Shown here: piece after piece, positions 7,619 through 16,176 of the stretch
How the letters are laid out: each line of letters opens with the position of its first letter
How positions within the stretch are numbered: position 1 is the stretch's first letter
Source: Desulfobulbaceae bacterium
GTDB lineage: Bacteria; Desulfobacterota; Desulfobulbia; Desulfobulbales; Desulfocapsaceae
DNA: 64,000 bases
Direction: 5' to 3'
NCBI GenBank assembly: GCA_019163335.1
Contig: JAFLKM010000028.1
Span: forward strand, 42,080-106,079
Position numbers and translations under genes: made by a program
The notes under the pieces: generated by a model
Databases searched by the model: none
The model's input: the letters and a program-made list of their open reading frames with translations, nothing else
Told to the model about the DNA's origin: nothing

Positions 7619-9912
7619 ATTTGATGCATCCTCCCCAGCTCGTATGCACCCGCAGAATCCTTGGCATGGTTTTCTTTCTCGCCATGCAGTTCTCGTTTAG
7701 CTCTTTCTTCATCCCTTCACTCCATGCCGCTCCGCCGGCAGGCCCTGCGCCATCGCGGGATCAGGGAGCCGAGCGCTTTATCACCATTGATTTCAACAAC
7801 GTGGATATCCACCTCTTTATAAAATATATCAGTGAGCTCACCGGGAAAAATTTTGTCGTCGACAAGGCCGTCCAGGGAAACGTCACCATTATCTCTCCCA
7901 CCAAGATCTCTGAAAATGAGGCCTACCAGCTCTTTGAATCGGTCCTCGAGGTCAATGGCTATGCCACCGTGCCCGCCGGTTCGATCACAAAAATCATGCC
8001 GGCAGCACGTGCCCTTACCCAGAACACCAGCACCATCAGCCATGGCAATGCCTCTCTGCCGGAGGATAAAATCGTCACCCAGTTGATTCCTCTGCGCTAC
8101 ACCACCCCTGAAGAGATGAAAAAGGTCCTGGCCCCGCTGGTGTCGAAAACCTCTGTGGTCATTGCCCACACCCAGTCAGGGATGCTGATTGTCACCGAGA
8201 CCCTGTCCAACATCCAGAAGCTTCTGACCATCATTGACTCCCTGGATGTCCCGCTCTCCGACGAAGAGATCGCCGTAATTCCCCTGAGCCATGCCTCTGC
8301 CACCGTGGCCGCCACATCCATCAATGCCCTTTTCCCGCAAACCGGCGGTGCAAAAGGAGCGCCAGGTTCCGGCGTCAAGGTTGTGCCCTATGAACCGATC
8401 AACAGCATCATTCTGGTGGCCTCACCCATGCATGCCGCCCGGGTGAAACGCCTGATTGCGATGATGGACACCGAGATGAAGTTGAACGAAGGCAACATTC
8501 ATGTGGTGTACCTTCAGCACGCAACGGCCAAGGAGCTGTCAACGGTCCTGACCGCCCTTCCCGGACAGCAGAGTAGCGATCCGGCCAAAAAAGGTGAGAC
8601 TCCCACCATCTCCAAGGATGTCAAGATCATGCCTGACATCGAAACCAACTCTCTGATCATTACCGCCTCGCGCTCCGAATTCAAAGAGCTGGAGAATGTG
8701 ATCAAGAAACTCGACATCCCCAGGCGAATGGTCTATCTCGAGGCGTTAATCATGGAGGTGGATGCGGATTCCTCCTTCAACGTGGGAGTCAACTGGTTGG
8801 GCGTCGGGAATTTTGACGGGGGTGACGGCCATATTCTGACCGGATTTGGTGGCGCTTCTGGAACCTCCATCTCTGGAAACATTTTACCGGTAAATGGCAC
8901 TAATCCTGTTATCAATAAGGGTTTTTCCCTTGGCGTGCTCAAACAGGGCATCGAGATCGGAGGAGTCACCTTTCCCAATATTGCGGCTATTTTAAAGGCC
9001 TACAAGGGAGATTCCCATGTTAATGTTATCGCTACCCCCCAGATCCTGACCACGGACAACAAAAAGGCCGAGATCAGTATCGGTGAGAACACGCCCTACC
9101 TCACCCGCACCCAGGCCGCCATCGACACCACCACCACGGGCACAACAGATACCGGCTCCATCGGCTACCAGAATTATGAGTACAAGGATATTGCCACCAA
9201 GCTGACAATTACCCCTCAAATCAATCAGGCCGATATCCTCCGTCTTGAGATCGCCACAGAGGTCAGTAAACTCAAGGACGGCTCTGAAGCAGACAAACCG
9301 ACCACCTTCAAGCGGACGGCAACCACCACGGTGCTGGTCAAAGACAACAACACCATTGTCATTGGCGGAATCATTGGCCAGGATGAAACGGAAAGCGAGA
9401 ACAAGGTTCCCCTTCTTGGCGACATTCCCGGCGTTGGCTGGCTTTTCAAGGAAAAAAGCACGAAACAGCTGAAGACCAATATGTTTATCTTTATCACCCC
9501 CAGGATTATTAAAAATCCCGGCGACATGGAAGGGGTGACGGCCATGAAGACCGATTCCGTCGAAAAGTTCCTCCCCGAGGTCAAACAGCTGCTGGAGAAC
9601 CCGATGGATACCAACCACGTCATGGCTCTCATTGATCAGGGATTTGAACAGATGCAGCAGGAAAAATACGCAGAAGCCAAAGAATCCTTAAACAAGGCCT
9701 TGAAAATTGCCCCGCAGAACCCCTATGCCCTGTTCAACTTAGGGGTCATCAGCGAACGGGAAAACAACCCGGCCCAGGCGATCAAATACTATCAGATGAT
9801 CCTCGACAACGCCAAGGCTCAGGCTGCGACCAATGATTCAAGCCCCACCCGGATTGATGAAGGACTGATCACGGCCTGTCAGGAAAATATCTCCCGACTG
9901 CAAAAGATATAA
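7615..9912 (+). CDS. gspD: Type II secretion outer-membrane secretin GspD with C-terminal TPRs
   Basis: 765 residues. A long signal peptide ends near LHAAPPAG (about residues 1-43). N0 follows (ITIDFNNVDIHLFIKYISELTGKNFVVD), then N1-N3 modules and the secretin barrel domain with VNVIATPQILTTDNKKAEI, the VPLLGDIPGVGWLFK motif and TNMFIFITPRI. After the barrel, about residues 660-765 contain TPR-like helices (QEKYAEAKESLNKALKIAPQ, then NPYALFNLGVISERENNPAQ). The secretin ring is the outer-membrane exit channel. A TPR tail in place of the usual S-domain is unusual and may recruit a pilotin-like or peptidoglycan partner. Confidence 0.94.
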   Translation: MNLMHPPQLVCTRRILGMVFFLAMQFSFSSFFIPSLHAAPPAGPAPSRDQGAERFITIDFNNVDIHLFIKYISELTGKNFVVDKAVQGNVTIISPTKISENEAYQLFESVLEVNGYATVPAGSITKIMPAARALTQNTSTISHGNASLPEDKIVTQLIPLRYTTPEEMKKVLAPLVSKTSVVIAHTQSGMLIVTETLSNIQKLLTIIDSLDVPLSDEEIAVIPLSHASATVAATSINALFPQTGGAKGAPGSGVKVVPYEPINSIILVASPMHAARVKRLIAMMDTEMKLNEGNIHVVYLQHATAKELSTVLTALPGQQSSDPAKKGETPTISKDVKIMPDIETNSLIITASRSEFKELENVIKKLDIPRRMVYLEALIMEVDADSSFNVGVNWLGVGNFDGGDGHILTGFGGASGTSISGNILPVNGTNPVINKGFSLGVLKQGIEIGGVTFPNIAAILKAYKGDSHVNVIATPQILTTDNKKAEISIGENTPYLTRTQAAIDTTTTGTTDTGSIGYQNYEYKDIATKLTITPQINQADILRLEIATEVSKLKDGSEADKPTTFKRTATTTVLVKDNNTIVIGGIIGQDETESENKVPLLGDIPGVGWLFKEKSTKQLKTNMFIFITPRIIKNPGDMEGVTAMKTDSVEKFLPEVKQLLENPMDTNHVMALIDQGFEQMQQEKYAEAKESLNKALKIAPQNPYALFNLGVISERENNPAQAIKYYQMILDNAKAQAATNDSSPTRIDEGLITACQENISRLQKI

Positions 9913-10009
9913 TGATCCCCGGTGAGCACCACTGTCAAGGGAGGCTAGAGACACAATGCGGTTCACCCCTTCACCGGGATTCCCTTCTATTTTTCCATAG
10001 CAAACAGTT

Positions 10010-11689
10010 ATGAACTGGTTTCCAAACATCCTCACCGAACACTTTAACCTTCCGCCTACCGCCCTGGATCAAGCACTGGAAACCCAGGCCGAGAAAGGCG
10101 GCCACCTGATTCGTATTCTGATTAAACAATACAATCTGGATGAGATCGATCTCCTTGAGGCAATGGGAAAACATTTGCACATGGAGGTCACCCGTACCCT
10201 GCCCCCCGAGATCCAGACTGATTTCACTGCCAGGATCGCCATCGGCTTCCTCAAAAAAAGCGGCATGGTGCCGGTGGCAACCCTGAATGACGCCTATATT
10301 GCCATCAATGACCCCTTCAGTTTTCAGGCCCTGGACGATCTGCGTGCCATCCTCGGTTGGAAGGGGGCCCGGCCCGTCCTCTGTCCCTTGTCGGCCATCA
10401 CCACCGCCATCAATTTCGCCTATGACATGACCCAGGATTCAGCCGAAGAGGTTATGCAGGACATTGATGATGAGGATCCGGAGGCCCTTTTCTCGGAGAT
10501 TCACGAGACCGGTGATCTTTTAGATGACACCAGCGACGCCCCGGTGATCCGCCTGGTGAACCTCATGTTCTCGCAGGCCGTCCGCGACAATGCCTCAGAT
10601 ATCCATATCGAACCCTATCAGAACAGCCTGAAAATCCGCCAGCGGCTGGATGGCATCCTTTATGACATGCTCAGTCCGCCCAAGCATGTGCAGTCCGCCC
10701 TGATTTCCAGGATCAAGATCATGGCCAACCTGAATATCGCCGAGAAACGGTTGCCTCAGGATGGGCGCATCGAGCTCAAAGTCGGCAACAAGGATGTGGA
10801 TCTCCGCGTCTCCACCCTGCCCACCTCCTTTGGGGAGCGGGTGGTACTGCGTCTGCTCGACAAGTCTTCGGTCCTGATGACCTTAACCGAACTGGGCATG
10901 CCCGATGATCGCTTCATCCCTTTCACCGAGCAGATCAAGGCGGCCAACGGCATAGTACTCGTCACCGGACCCACCGGCAGCGGCAAGACCACCACCCTCT
11001 ACGCGGCCCTGACCTCCATCAATAATACCGACATCAACATCATCACCATCGAAGACCCGGTAGAATATCGGATTAGCGGCATTGGCCAGGTGCAGGTCAA
11101 CCCCAAGATCAATCTCACCTTTGCCTCCGGCCTGCGCACCATTGTCCGCCAGGACCCCGATGTCATCCTGGTGGGCGAGATCCGGGATACCGAAACCGCC
11201 GAGATTGCCATCCAGTCAGCCCTCACCGGCCATCTGGTCTTTTCCACTCTGCACACTAATGATGCCGCCAGCGCCATTACACGGCTCATTGACATGGGAG
11301 TCGAACCTTTCCTCCTCTCCTCCTCAATTAACGCGATCCTCGCCCAACGCCTGGTTCGCATTATCTGTCCGCATTGTAAAGAGGCCTACATTCCAGAGAG
11401 GGAAGCATTGCTGAAACTGGGGATCACTCCGGATGATTCCATCCGGGCATACAGGGGAAAGGGCTGCGCGAAATGTCATCACACCGGCTACAAAGGCCGA
11501 TGCGGAATCTTTGAACTGCTGCTTATGGACCGGGAAATGAAACACATGATCCTGCAGACTGCAAATGCAAATGATATCAAGGAGATGGCAATCAAAAACG
11601 GGATGATCACGCTGCGCCAGGACGGCGCCATGAAGATCTTGCAGGGGATCACCACCATTGAAGAGGTGTACCGGGTGTCAAAGGAGTGA
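10010..11689 (+). CDS. gspE: Type II secretion ATPase GspE
   Basis: 559 residues. The N-terminal N1E-like region (about 1-140) leads to the catalytic half with Walker A GPTGSGKT (320-327), the Asp box ITIEDPVEYRI, Walker B DPDVILVGEIRDTETA and the His box STLHTNDAASAITRL. A tetracysteine zinc knuckle, CPHC...CAKC, follows, typical of GspE/PilB. It hydrolyses ATP in the cytoplasm to drive pseudopilus growth. It lies 97 bp after gspD and ends the operon; the GspF membrane partner that normally follows is missing. Confidence 0.96.
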   Translation: MNWFPNILTEHFNLPPTALDQALETQAEKGGHLIRILIKQYNLDEIDLLEAMGKHLHMEVTRTLPPEIQTDFTARIAIGFLKKSGMVPVATLNDAYIAINDPFSFQALDDLRAILGWKGARPVLCPLSAITTAINFAYDMTQDSAEEVMQDIDDEDPEALFSEIHETGDLLDDTSDAPVIRLVNLMFSQAVRDNASDIHIEPYQNSLKIRQRLDGILYDMLSPPKHVQSALISRIKIMANLNIAEKRLPQDGRIELKVGNKDVDLRVSTLPTSFGERVVLRLLDKSSVLMTLTELGMPDDRFIPFTEQIKAANGIVLVTGPTGSGKTTTLYAALTSINNTDINIITIEDPVEYRISGIGQVQVNPKINLTFASGLRTIVRQDPDVILVGEIRDTETAEIAIQSALTGHLVFSTLHTNDAASAITRLIDMGVEPFLLSSSINAILAQRLVRIICPHCKEAYIPEREALLKLGITPDDSIRAYRGKGCAKCHHTGYKGRCGIFELLLMDREMKHMILQTANANDIKEMAIKNGMITLRQDGAMKILQGITTIEEVYRVSKE

Positions 11690-11852
11690 CAAAGAAATGT
11701 TGATTGTTGAACCTTTCCGAGCACAGGCAGGAAAAGTCTTGGGCAATATGTAATAATAGAGCATTAATAATTAAAGGGGGTAGGCAATTGCGAACTTCCC
11801 CAATTCCCTTCCCCCTCTCTCAGCCCTTCCGTTTATTCGACTCTTACAGCTT

Positions 11853-13823
11853 TTACACCTTAAACTTACTGATCAGCTCGCGCAGCTTTTGAGCCAAAGC
11901 CGCCAGATCATCGGCACGGTTATTCACCTCACCTGCACTGCGGCTCATCTCTTCAATGACCCCGCTGACGCCGTTGATATCTCCTGCGATCTCTCCGGAG
12001 ACGGCCGAGGTCTGGGCTACGTTTTCGTTGACCTCGGTGATGCCCTGGGCCGCCTGGACGACGTTGCCGCCGATTTCACTGGTGGTCGCGGCCTGCTCTT
12101 CAATGGCCGTGGCAATGGTGGTAACGATCTCGTTAACCTGATCAATGACCTTGGTGATCTCACGAATCTCTTCAATGGTGGCACCGGTGGAGGCCTGGAT
12201 CCCCTCAATCTGCCGGCGGATCTGATGGGTGGCGTCGGCCGTCTGTTTGGCCAGGGCCTTGATCTCGTTGGCAACCACCGCAAAGCCCTTGCCGGCCTCA
12301 CCGGCCCGAGCCGCCTCGATGGTGGCGTTCAAGGCGAGCAGATTGGTCTGCTCGGAGATCTCGGTGATCACCTCGGTCACCTTGCTGATCTCGCTTGCCG
12401 CCAAGCCCAGCACGTTCACCTTTTCCGTCGCCCCGCGCGCCTGTTCCACCGCCTTCCGGGTAATGGAGCTGGCCATCTCGGTATTCTCGGCAATTCGTGC
12501 AATGGTGGTGCTCATTTCCTCGGTGGCCGTGGCCACCATATTGACATTGGTGGCGGCCTGTTCACTGGCAGCGGCCACCGAACTCATATTGGCGCTCATC
12601 TCCTCGGCGGCAGCGGCCACACTGTTTGCCCGCTCCGCAGACGTTCTTGCGCCCGTCTCCATGCCGCGGGCCAGGGTGGTGAGCTCGCCCGATGAGCTGG
12701 TCATGGCCAGGACACTGCCCTGAAGCTCAGTGACCATGGTCTGGACATTCTCCAGGAAGGCGTTAAATCCGGCCCCAAGCTCCGCGAACTCGTCCTGACT
12801 TCCGCCTTTATTGTCCATGCGCTGGGTGAGATCTCCACGTCCGGCCTTCTCGAACTGGGCTATCGCCTGCCGCAGGGGACGATTCATCAGGCGATTGATG
12901 ATAAAATTCAAGGCCAGCAGAAGCAGGGCAAGAAACACGGCACCGCTTGCGATCAACCTATAGGTGGTTGCAGCAATCTCGGCCAGCGTAGAGCTGATAT
13001 CCACGGGAAGGGCAAGCACACCGATGGTTTTGCCACTAAAATCCTTTAATGGCCCAAAAACAGTGAACAGTTCCTTTCCGTCTTTACTGACCTGTTCATA
13101 GACAGGGTTCTCTTGCTCCATGACCTTGCGAAGAAAAGGAAATCGTGCCTCGGGAATGGTCAGAGAATGAGTTTTTGCCAGATAGACAAAACCATTTTTA
13201 TCCGGAATGATAACAGACAGATTCAGCCCGAATTGTTCTTTCAGAGATATGACCATGGCATCATTCAGGTCTTTGCCAAACTCAACCGCACCCACATGTT
13301 TTCCCTCAAAGAAAACCGGGGCAACGCCGCGCATGCCGCTGCCGAAGACCCCTGTTTCCAGGCCGACCACCGTGTTTTTCTGCTGATTGGCCTGAACAAT
13401 GGTATAACGGACGGACGAAAGATCATCTCCAAATTTTTCGGGCTTATGCAGTCGAAGAAAGGAGGTGGCAGGCGGGGTCAAAAACTGAAATTGATGGAGA
13501 TTCACTTCCTTTTTCAACTTAGTGAACATCGGCAAGGTAAGGGCAGACAGCCCGTCCCGGTCCCCGGCGGCGAACAGACGCTGCACGTCCGGCATCTCCG
13601 CCACCAACAAGGCCATGGCCAGGGCCTCATGCGAGTTGTCCAGAATCAACTTCTGCGTCCGCTCATATCTGGCCTTGAGCTGCAGCTTTTCTCCCTGAAG
13701 AGCGGATTTCTTTTTTTCAATGGCCATGCTGACAACAATCCCAGCCACCAGTAAAAAAAATGAGAACCCGATAATAGCAAGGAGCTTCACCTTGACGGTC
13801 TGCGGAAATATCTTCAATACCAT
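11853..13823 (-). CDS. Methyl-accepting chemotaxis protein with periplasmic double-Cache sensor
   Basis: 656 residues from the ATG at 13823, which has AAGGAGT 8 bp upstream; a longer frame to 13901 lacks such a site. TM1 spans about residues 9-33. The large periplasmic domain (about 34-285) contains a dCache-like RGVAPVFFEGKHVGAVEFGKDL block. TM2 (about 290-312) is followed by HAMP and a cytoplasmic signalling hairpin whose tip reads [20 protein letters not shown]. It would signal through CheW/CheA to the flagellar or another motor. No che gene is nearby, so it acts in trans. It is convergent with gspE. Confidence 0.93.
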   Translation of the reverse strand: MVLKIFPQTVKVKLLAIIGFSFFLLVAGIVVSMAIEKKKSALQGEKLQLKARYERTQKLILDNSHEALAMALLVAEMPDVQRLFAAGDRDGLSALTLPMFTKLKKEVNLHQFQFLTPPATSFLRLHKPEKFGDDLSSVRYTIVQANQQKNTVVGLETGVFGSGMRGVAPVFFEGKHVGAVEFGKDLNDAMVISLKEQFGLNLSVIIPDKNGFVYLAKTHSLTIPEARFPFLRKVMEQENPVYEQVSKDGKELFTVFGPLKDFSGKTIGVLALPVDISSTLAEIAATTYRLIASGAVFLALLLLALNFIINRLMNRPLRQAIAQFEKAGRGDLTQRMDNKGGSQDEFAELGAGFNAFLENVQTMVTELQGSVLAMTSSSGELTTLARGMETGARTSAERANSVAAAAEEMSANMSSVAAASEQAATNVNMVATATEEMSTTIARIAENTEMASSITRKAVEQARGATEKVNVLGLAASEISKVTEVITEISEQTNLLALNATIEAARAGEAGKGFAVVANEIKALAKQTADATHQIRRQIEGIQASTGATIEEIREITKVIDQVNEIVTTIATAIEEQAATTSEIGGNVVQAAQGITEVNENVAQTSAVSGEIAGDINGVSGVIEEMSRSAGEVNNRADDLAALAQKLRELISKFKV

Positions 13824-13869
13824 TCGCCCTACTCCTTCTTGAGTATTAAAAGGGGACACCAAATCAGTG

Positions 13870-14007
13870 ACGCAGGACTCAAGGTTCAGTGTGCGGCGCA
13901 CAGTTGGTTGAACACGCCCCGAATATACACAAGGGAGATGCTCGCATTGCTTGGCGCAGGACTAAAAATTCTGGAGACAGTGCACAGGTGGTTGAAAACG
14001 CCCTAAA
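13870..14007. repeat. Degenerate tandem pair upstream of the chemoreceptor gene
   Basis: Two imperfect copies of about 54 bp (13870-13923 and 13954-14007), 84 bp apart. Both begin CGCAGGACT and end TTGGTTGAANACGCCC or GGTGGTTGAAAACGCCC. They lie within the 363-bp gap 13824-14186, whose other content is hairpin element A1. They may be decayed mobile-element ends or regulatory repeats. Confidence 0.4.
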
Positions 14008-14110
14008 CCAGTACGGCCTGCCCTGTACACTAGACAAAAAAAGCGCCAAATCATTGTCTTATTGACATATTACACAGGGGATGTCCAGCATTTTCAGATA
14101 TAAAAAAATC

Positions 14111-14190
14111 CTAATTCCGATGAATGGGACAAGTGCTTCTTACAGGTTATTTTCTTACAAAAAACAAGAAAATAACCTGTAAGACACTAA
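14111..14190 (+). repeat. Hairpin repeat family A, copy 1
   Basis: The head CCGATGAATGGGACAAGTGC is followed by a near-perfect stem: left arm CTTACAGGTTATTTTCTT, loop of about 8 nt, right arm AAGAAAATAACCTGTAAG, then the tail GACACTAA. The element begins at the stop codon of the zinc-ribbon gene (minus strand) and could act as its terminator. Other copies keep head and tail but have different arms. Confidence 0.8.
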
Positions 14191-15818
14191 AAAATTCCAA
14201 ACTTCATCAACAGCAGCGCAATCAGAGCGAGCAGGCCTAGAAGAATCATGGCTGCCAGAACACCCCGCAGTCTTCCACCACCAACCCTGGGTGCCTTCTC
14301 TGCGGTGGCGGCCATGCGAAGTTGACAAACCCCGCAATAGCGAATTCCATCGATATCCTGGAGCAGTTGCGGATGAAAGGATTCACCACAACCCCTGCAG
14401 ATCTCCATGGGCAGGACGGGCGGTGCAGGCTCTTCCTCCACCAGCACCTCCTCTTCTTTCATCTCGCCCGGAGCTGCTTCTTCGGCAATAGAGGAAGCCT
14501 CAGCCTCTGGTGCAACATCGGAGACGAGCTCAGACCCAGGAAGTGGCTCCACGATTTCTTCCGGCCCAGATGCCTGGACAGGTTCGGGGATCGTTTCGAC
14601 AACAACCTCCGCTACCGTTTCCATGGCGGGCTCTGACAAGACCTCAACCATGGGCTCAAACATCTCTTCGGCTTTGACCTCTGGAATTTGCTCTAACTCC
14701 GGCTCTAATTCAAACTCTGGTTTTAGCTCTGGTGCTGGCTCGGGTGCTGGCTCGGGCTCGGCGACGGGTTCAAGCGCCGACGGTATCTCCAACTCCAGTT
14801 GCAGTTCTGGAACTATTTCAACAACAGTTACAATTTTCTCTGGCACCTCTGTCACAACTTCAACAGAAGATTCCATTGCCATTGGTGATGCTTGAATGCC
14901 AGCAAAATGACGCGGGGAGACAGCTTTCGCTGCCACTTCCGCCACTATTTCGGGAACGGATGGCCGTTCATCAGGGGCGGCTGTCAATTTCTGCTCTGAG
15001 AGAACCGTACTTTCTGGTATCGACACTGCTGGCTCCATTACTGGCAAAGCAGCAGGTTCTGCCACAATCACAGCTTCCACCGGCGCAATCCCTCCCCTGC
15101 CAACAGAGGATTCCATCGCCATTGGTGATGCTTGAATTCCAGTAAAATGACGCGGGGATACAGCTTCCGCAGCCACTTCCGCCGCTATTTCCGGGACGGA
15201 TGGCCGCTCATCAGGGGCGGCTGTCAATTTCTGCTCTGAGAGAACCGCACTTTCTGGTATCGACACTGGCTCCACTTCCGGCACAGCAGCAGGTTCCGCC
15301 ACAATCACCGCTTCCGCCGGTACAACCTCTGTCATGTCAGCGGATTCCATGGCCATCGCTGACGCCTGAATACCAGTAAAAAGACGCGGGGCCGCTGCTT
15401 CCACCGCCATTTCCGGAGCTGATTGCCGCTCATCAGGTGCGGCTGCCAATTCCGGTTCTGAACCCTCCATCCCCTCAGACATCAACACTGGTTCCACTTC
15501 CGGCAGGACTGCTGATTCCGGCACAATCGCCGCTTTCCCAGGCACAACCTCTGCCATGTCGACAGCAACAGCTTCGGACACCAAGGAGCCCGTGAGCAAT
15601 TCCTGGGTCAGCAGAAAGACCTTCTCACACTGGGGACACCTGAGTTTTGTGCCCACCGGAGAACCGAATGCCAAACCAGTCACGGCGCAATGCGGACAGG
15701 TAACCTCCTCTTCCATGACCTTGAAAACCTTGTCACATTGAGGACATCGAACCTTTGCTCCAGGCAGGGAATCATGGGCAGAACCAATCACCCCGCAATG
15801 GGGACACGTCATCTTCAT
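14187..15818 (-). CDS. Zinc-ribbon, acidic-repeat, tail-anchored membrane protein
   Basis: 543 residues; GGAGG lies 5 bp before the ATG. The N-terminus holds two MJ0042-type zinc ribbons (CPHC...CPQC at about 5-28 and 41-64). The middle (about 75-450) is low-complexity, rich in Glu, Pro, Ala and Val, and includes three degenerate repeats of about 80 residues, each ending in FTGIQASPMAMES or a close variant. The C-terminus has a further CxxC pair (CRGCGESFHP...YCGVC) and a membrane helix (about 520-540, VLAAMILLGLLALIALLLM). Proteins of this kind are common in Deltaproteobacteria, mostly with unknown function. It probably sits in the cytoplasmic membrane with its zinc ribbons in the cytoplasm. 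Function not assigned. Confidence 0.8.
   Translation of the reverse strand: MKMTCPHCGVIGSAHDSLPGAKVRCPQCDKVFKVMEEEVTCPHCAVTGLAFGSPVGTKLRCPQCEKVFLLTQELLTGSLVSEAVAVDMAEVVPGKAAIVPESAVLPEVEPVLMSEGMEGSEPELAAAPDERQSAPEMAVEAAAPRLFTGIQASAMAMESADMTEVVPAEAVIVAEPAAVPEVEPVSIPESAVLSEQKLTAAPDERPSVPEIAAEVAAEAVSPRHFTGIQASPMAMESSVGRGGIAPVEAVIVAEPAALPVMEPAVSIPESTVLSEQKLTAAPDERPSVPEIVAEVAAKAVSPRHFAGIQASPMAMESSVEVVTEVPEKIVTVVEIVPELQLELEIPSALEPVAEPEPAPEPAPELKPEFELEPELEQIPEVKAEEMFEPMVEVLSEPAMETVAEVVVETIPEPVQASGPEEIVEPLPGSELVSDVAPEAEASSIAEEAAPGEMKEEEVLVEEEPAPPVLPMEICRGCGESFHPQLLQDIDGIRYCGVCQLRMAATAEKAPRVGGGRLRGVLAAMILLGLLALIALLLMKFGIF
14866..15410. repeat. Three in-gene repeats of about 240 bp
   Basis: Within the zinc-ribbon gene, blocks with near-identical DNA recur at about 240-bp spacing: CCATTGGTGATGCTTGAAT near 14880 and 15120, with a diverged third copy near 15355. 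They encode the FTGIQAS-type repeats. The two left copies are more alike than either is to the third, suggesting recent tandem duplication. Confidence 0.7.
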
Positions 15819-16176
15819 ATAGACCTCCAGCTCAAGTATTGTTCACCACAGGGGACACACAAAACAGGCAGGGTGGGGAGCTTGCGAGGGCCCGCATCCA
15901 GCATTTATTATTCCGGCAACGTTCTCACATGTTGTTCTCAACCAAAGTTATCCTTGAAACGACGGGACAACGCCTAGATAAAAGCACATGGCAAGACCAT
16001 ACAAACTTGTAGTATAAAATTCATTGCGAATCAAACAGAATTTACCCCAAGGGGGGAATCCCAGTTCGTATCTCAACGGACTCAGCCGCTGTGCACGAAA
16101 GACTCAATGGTCGACGTCATACCTTCGCTCTACGATCACAGGCTTTTTCTCTCCCATGCAACCCCTGGTACCGCGA
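15819..16176. other. Intergenic gap between fumarase and zinc-ribbon genes
   Basis: 358 bp. Apart from the ribosome-binding site of the zinc-ribbon gene at its right side (15824-15830 region), I see no supported gene, repeat or terminator. Confidence 0.4.

Noticed and set aside
11889..12723. Long plus-strand frames rich in Gly, Asp and Ala within the first chemoreceptor
   Set aside because: They are antisense shadows of the conserved signalling domain.
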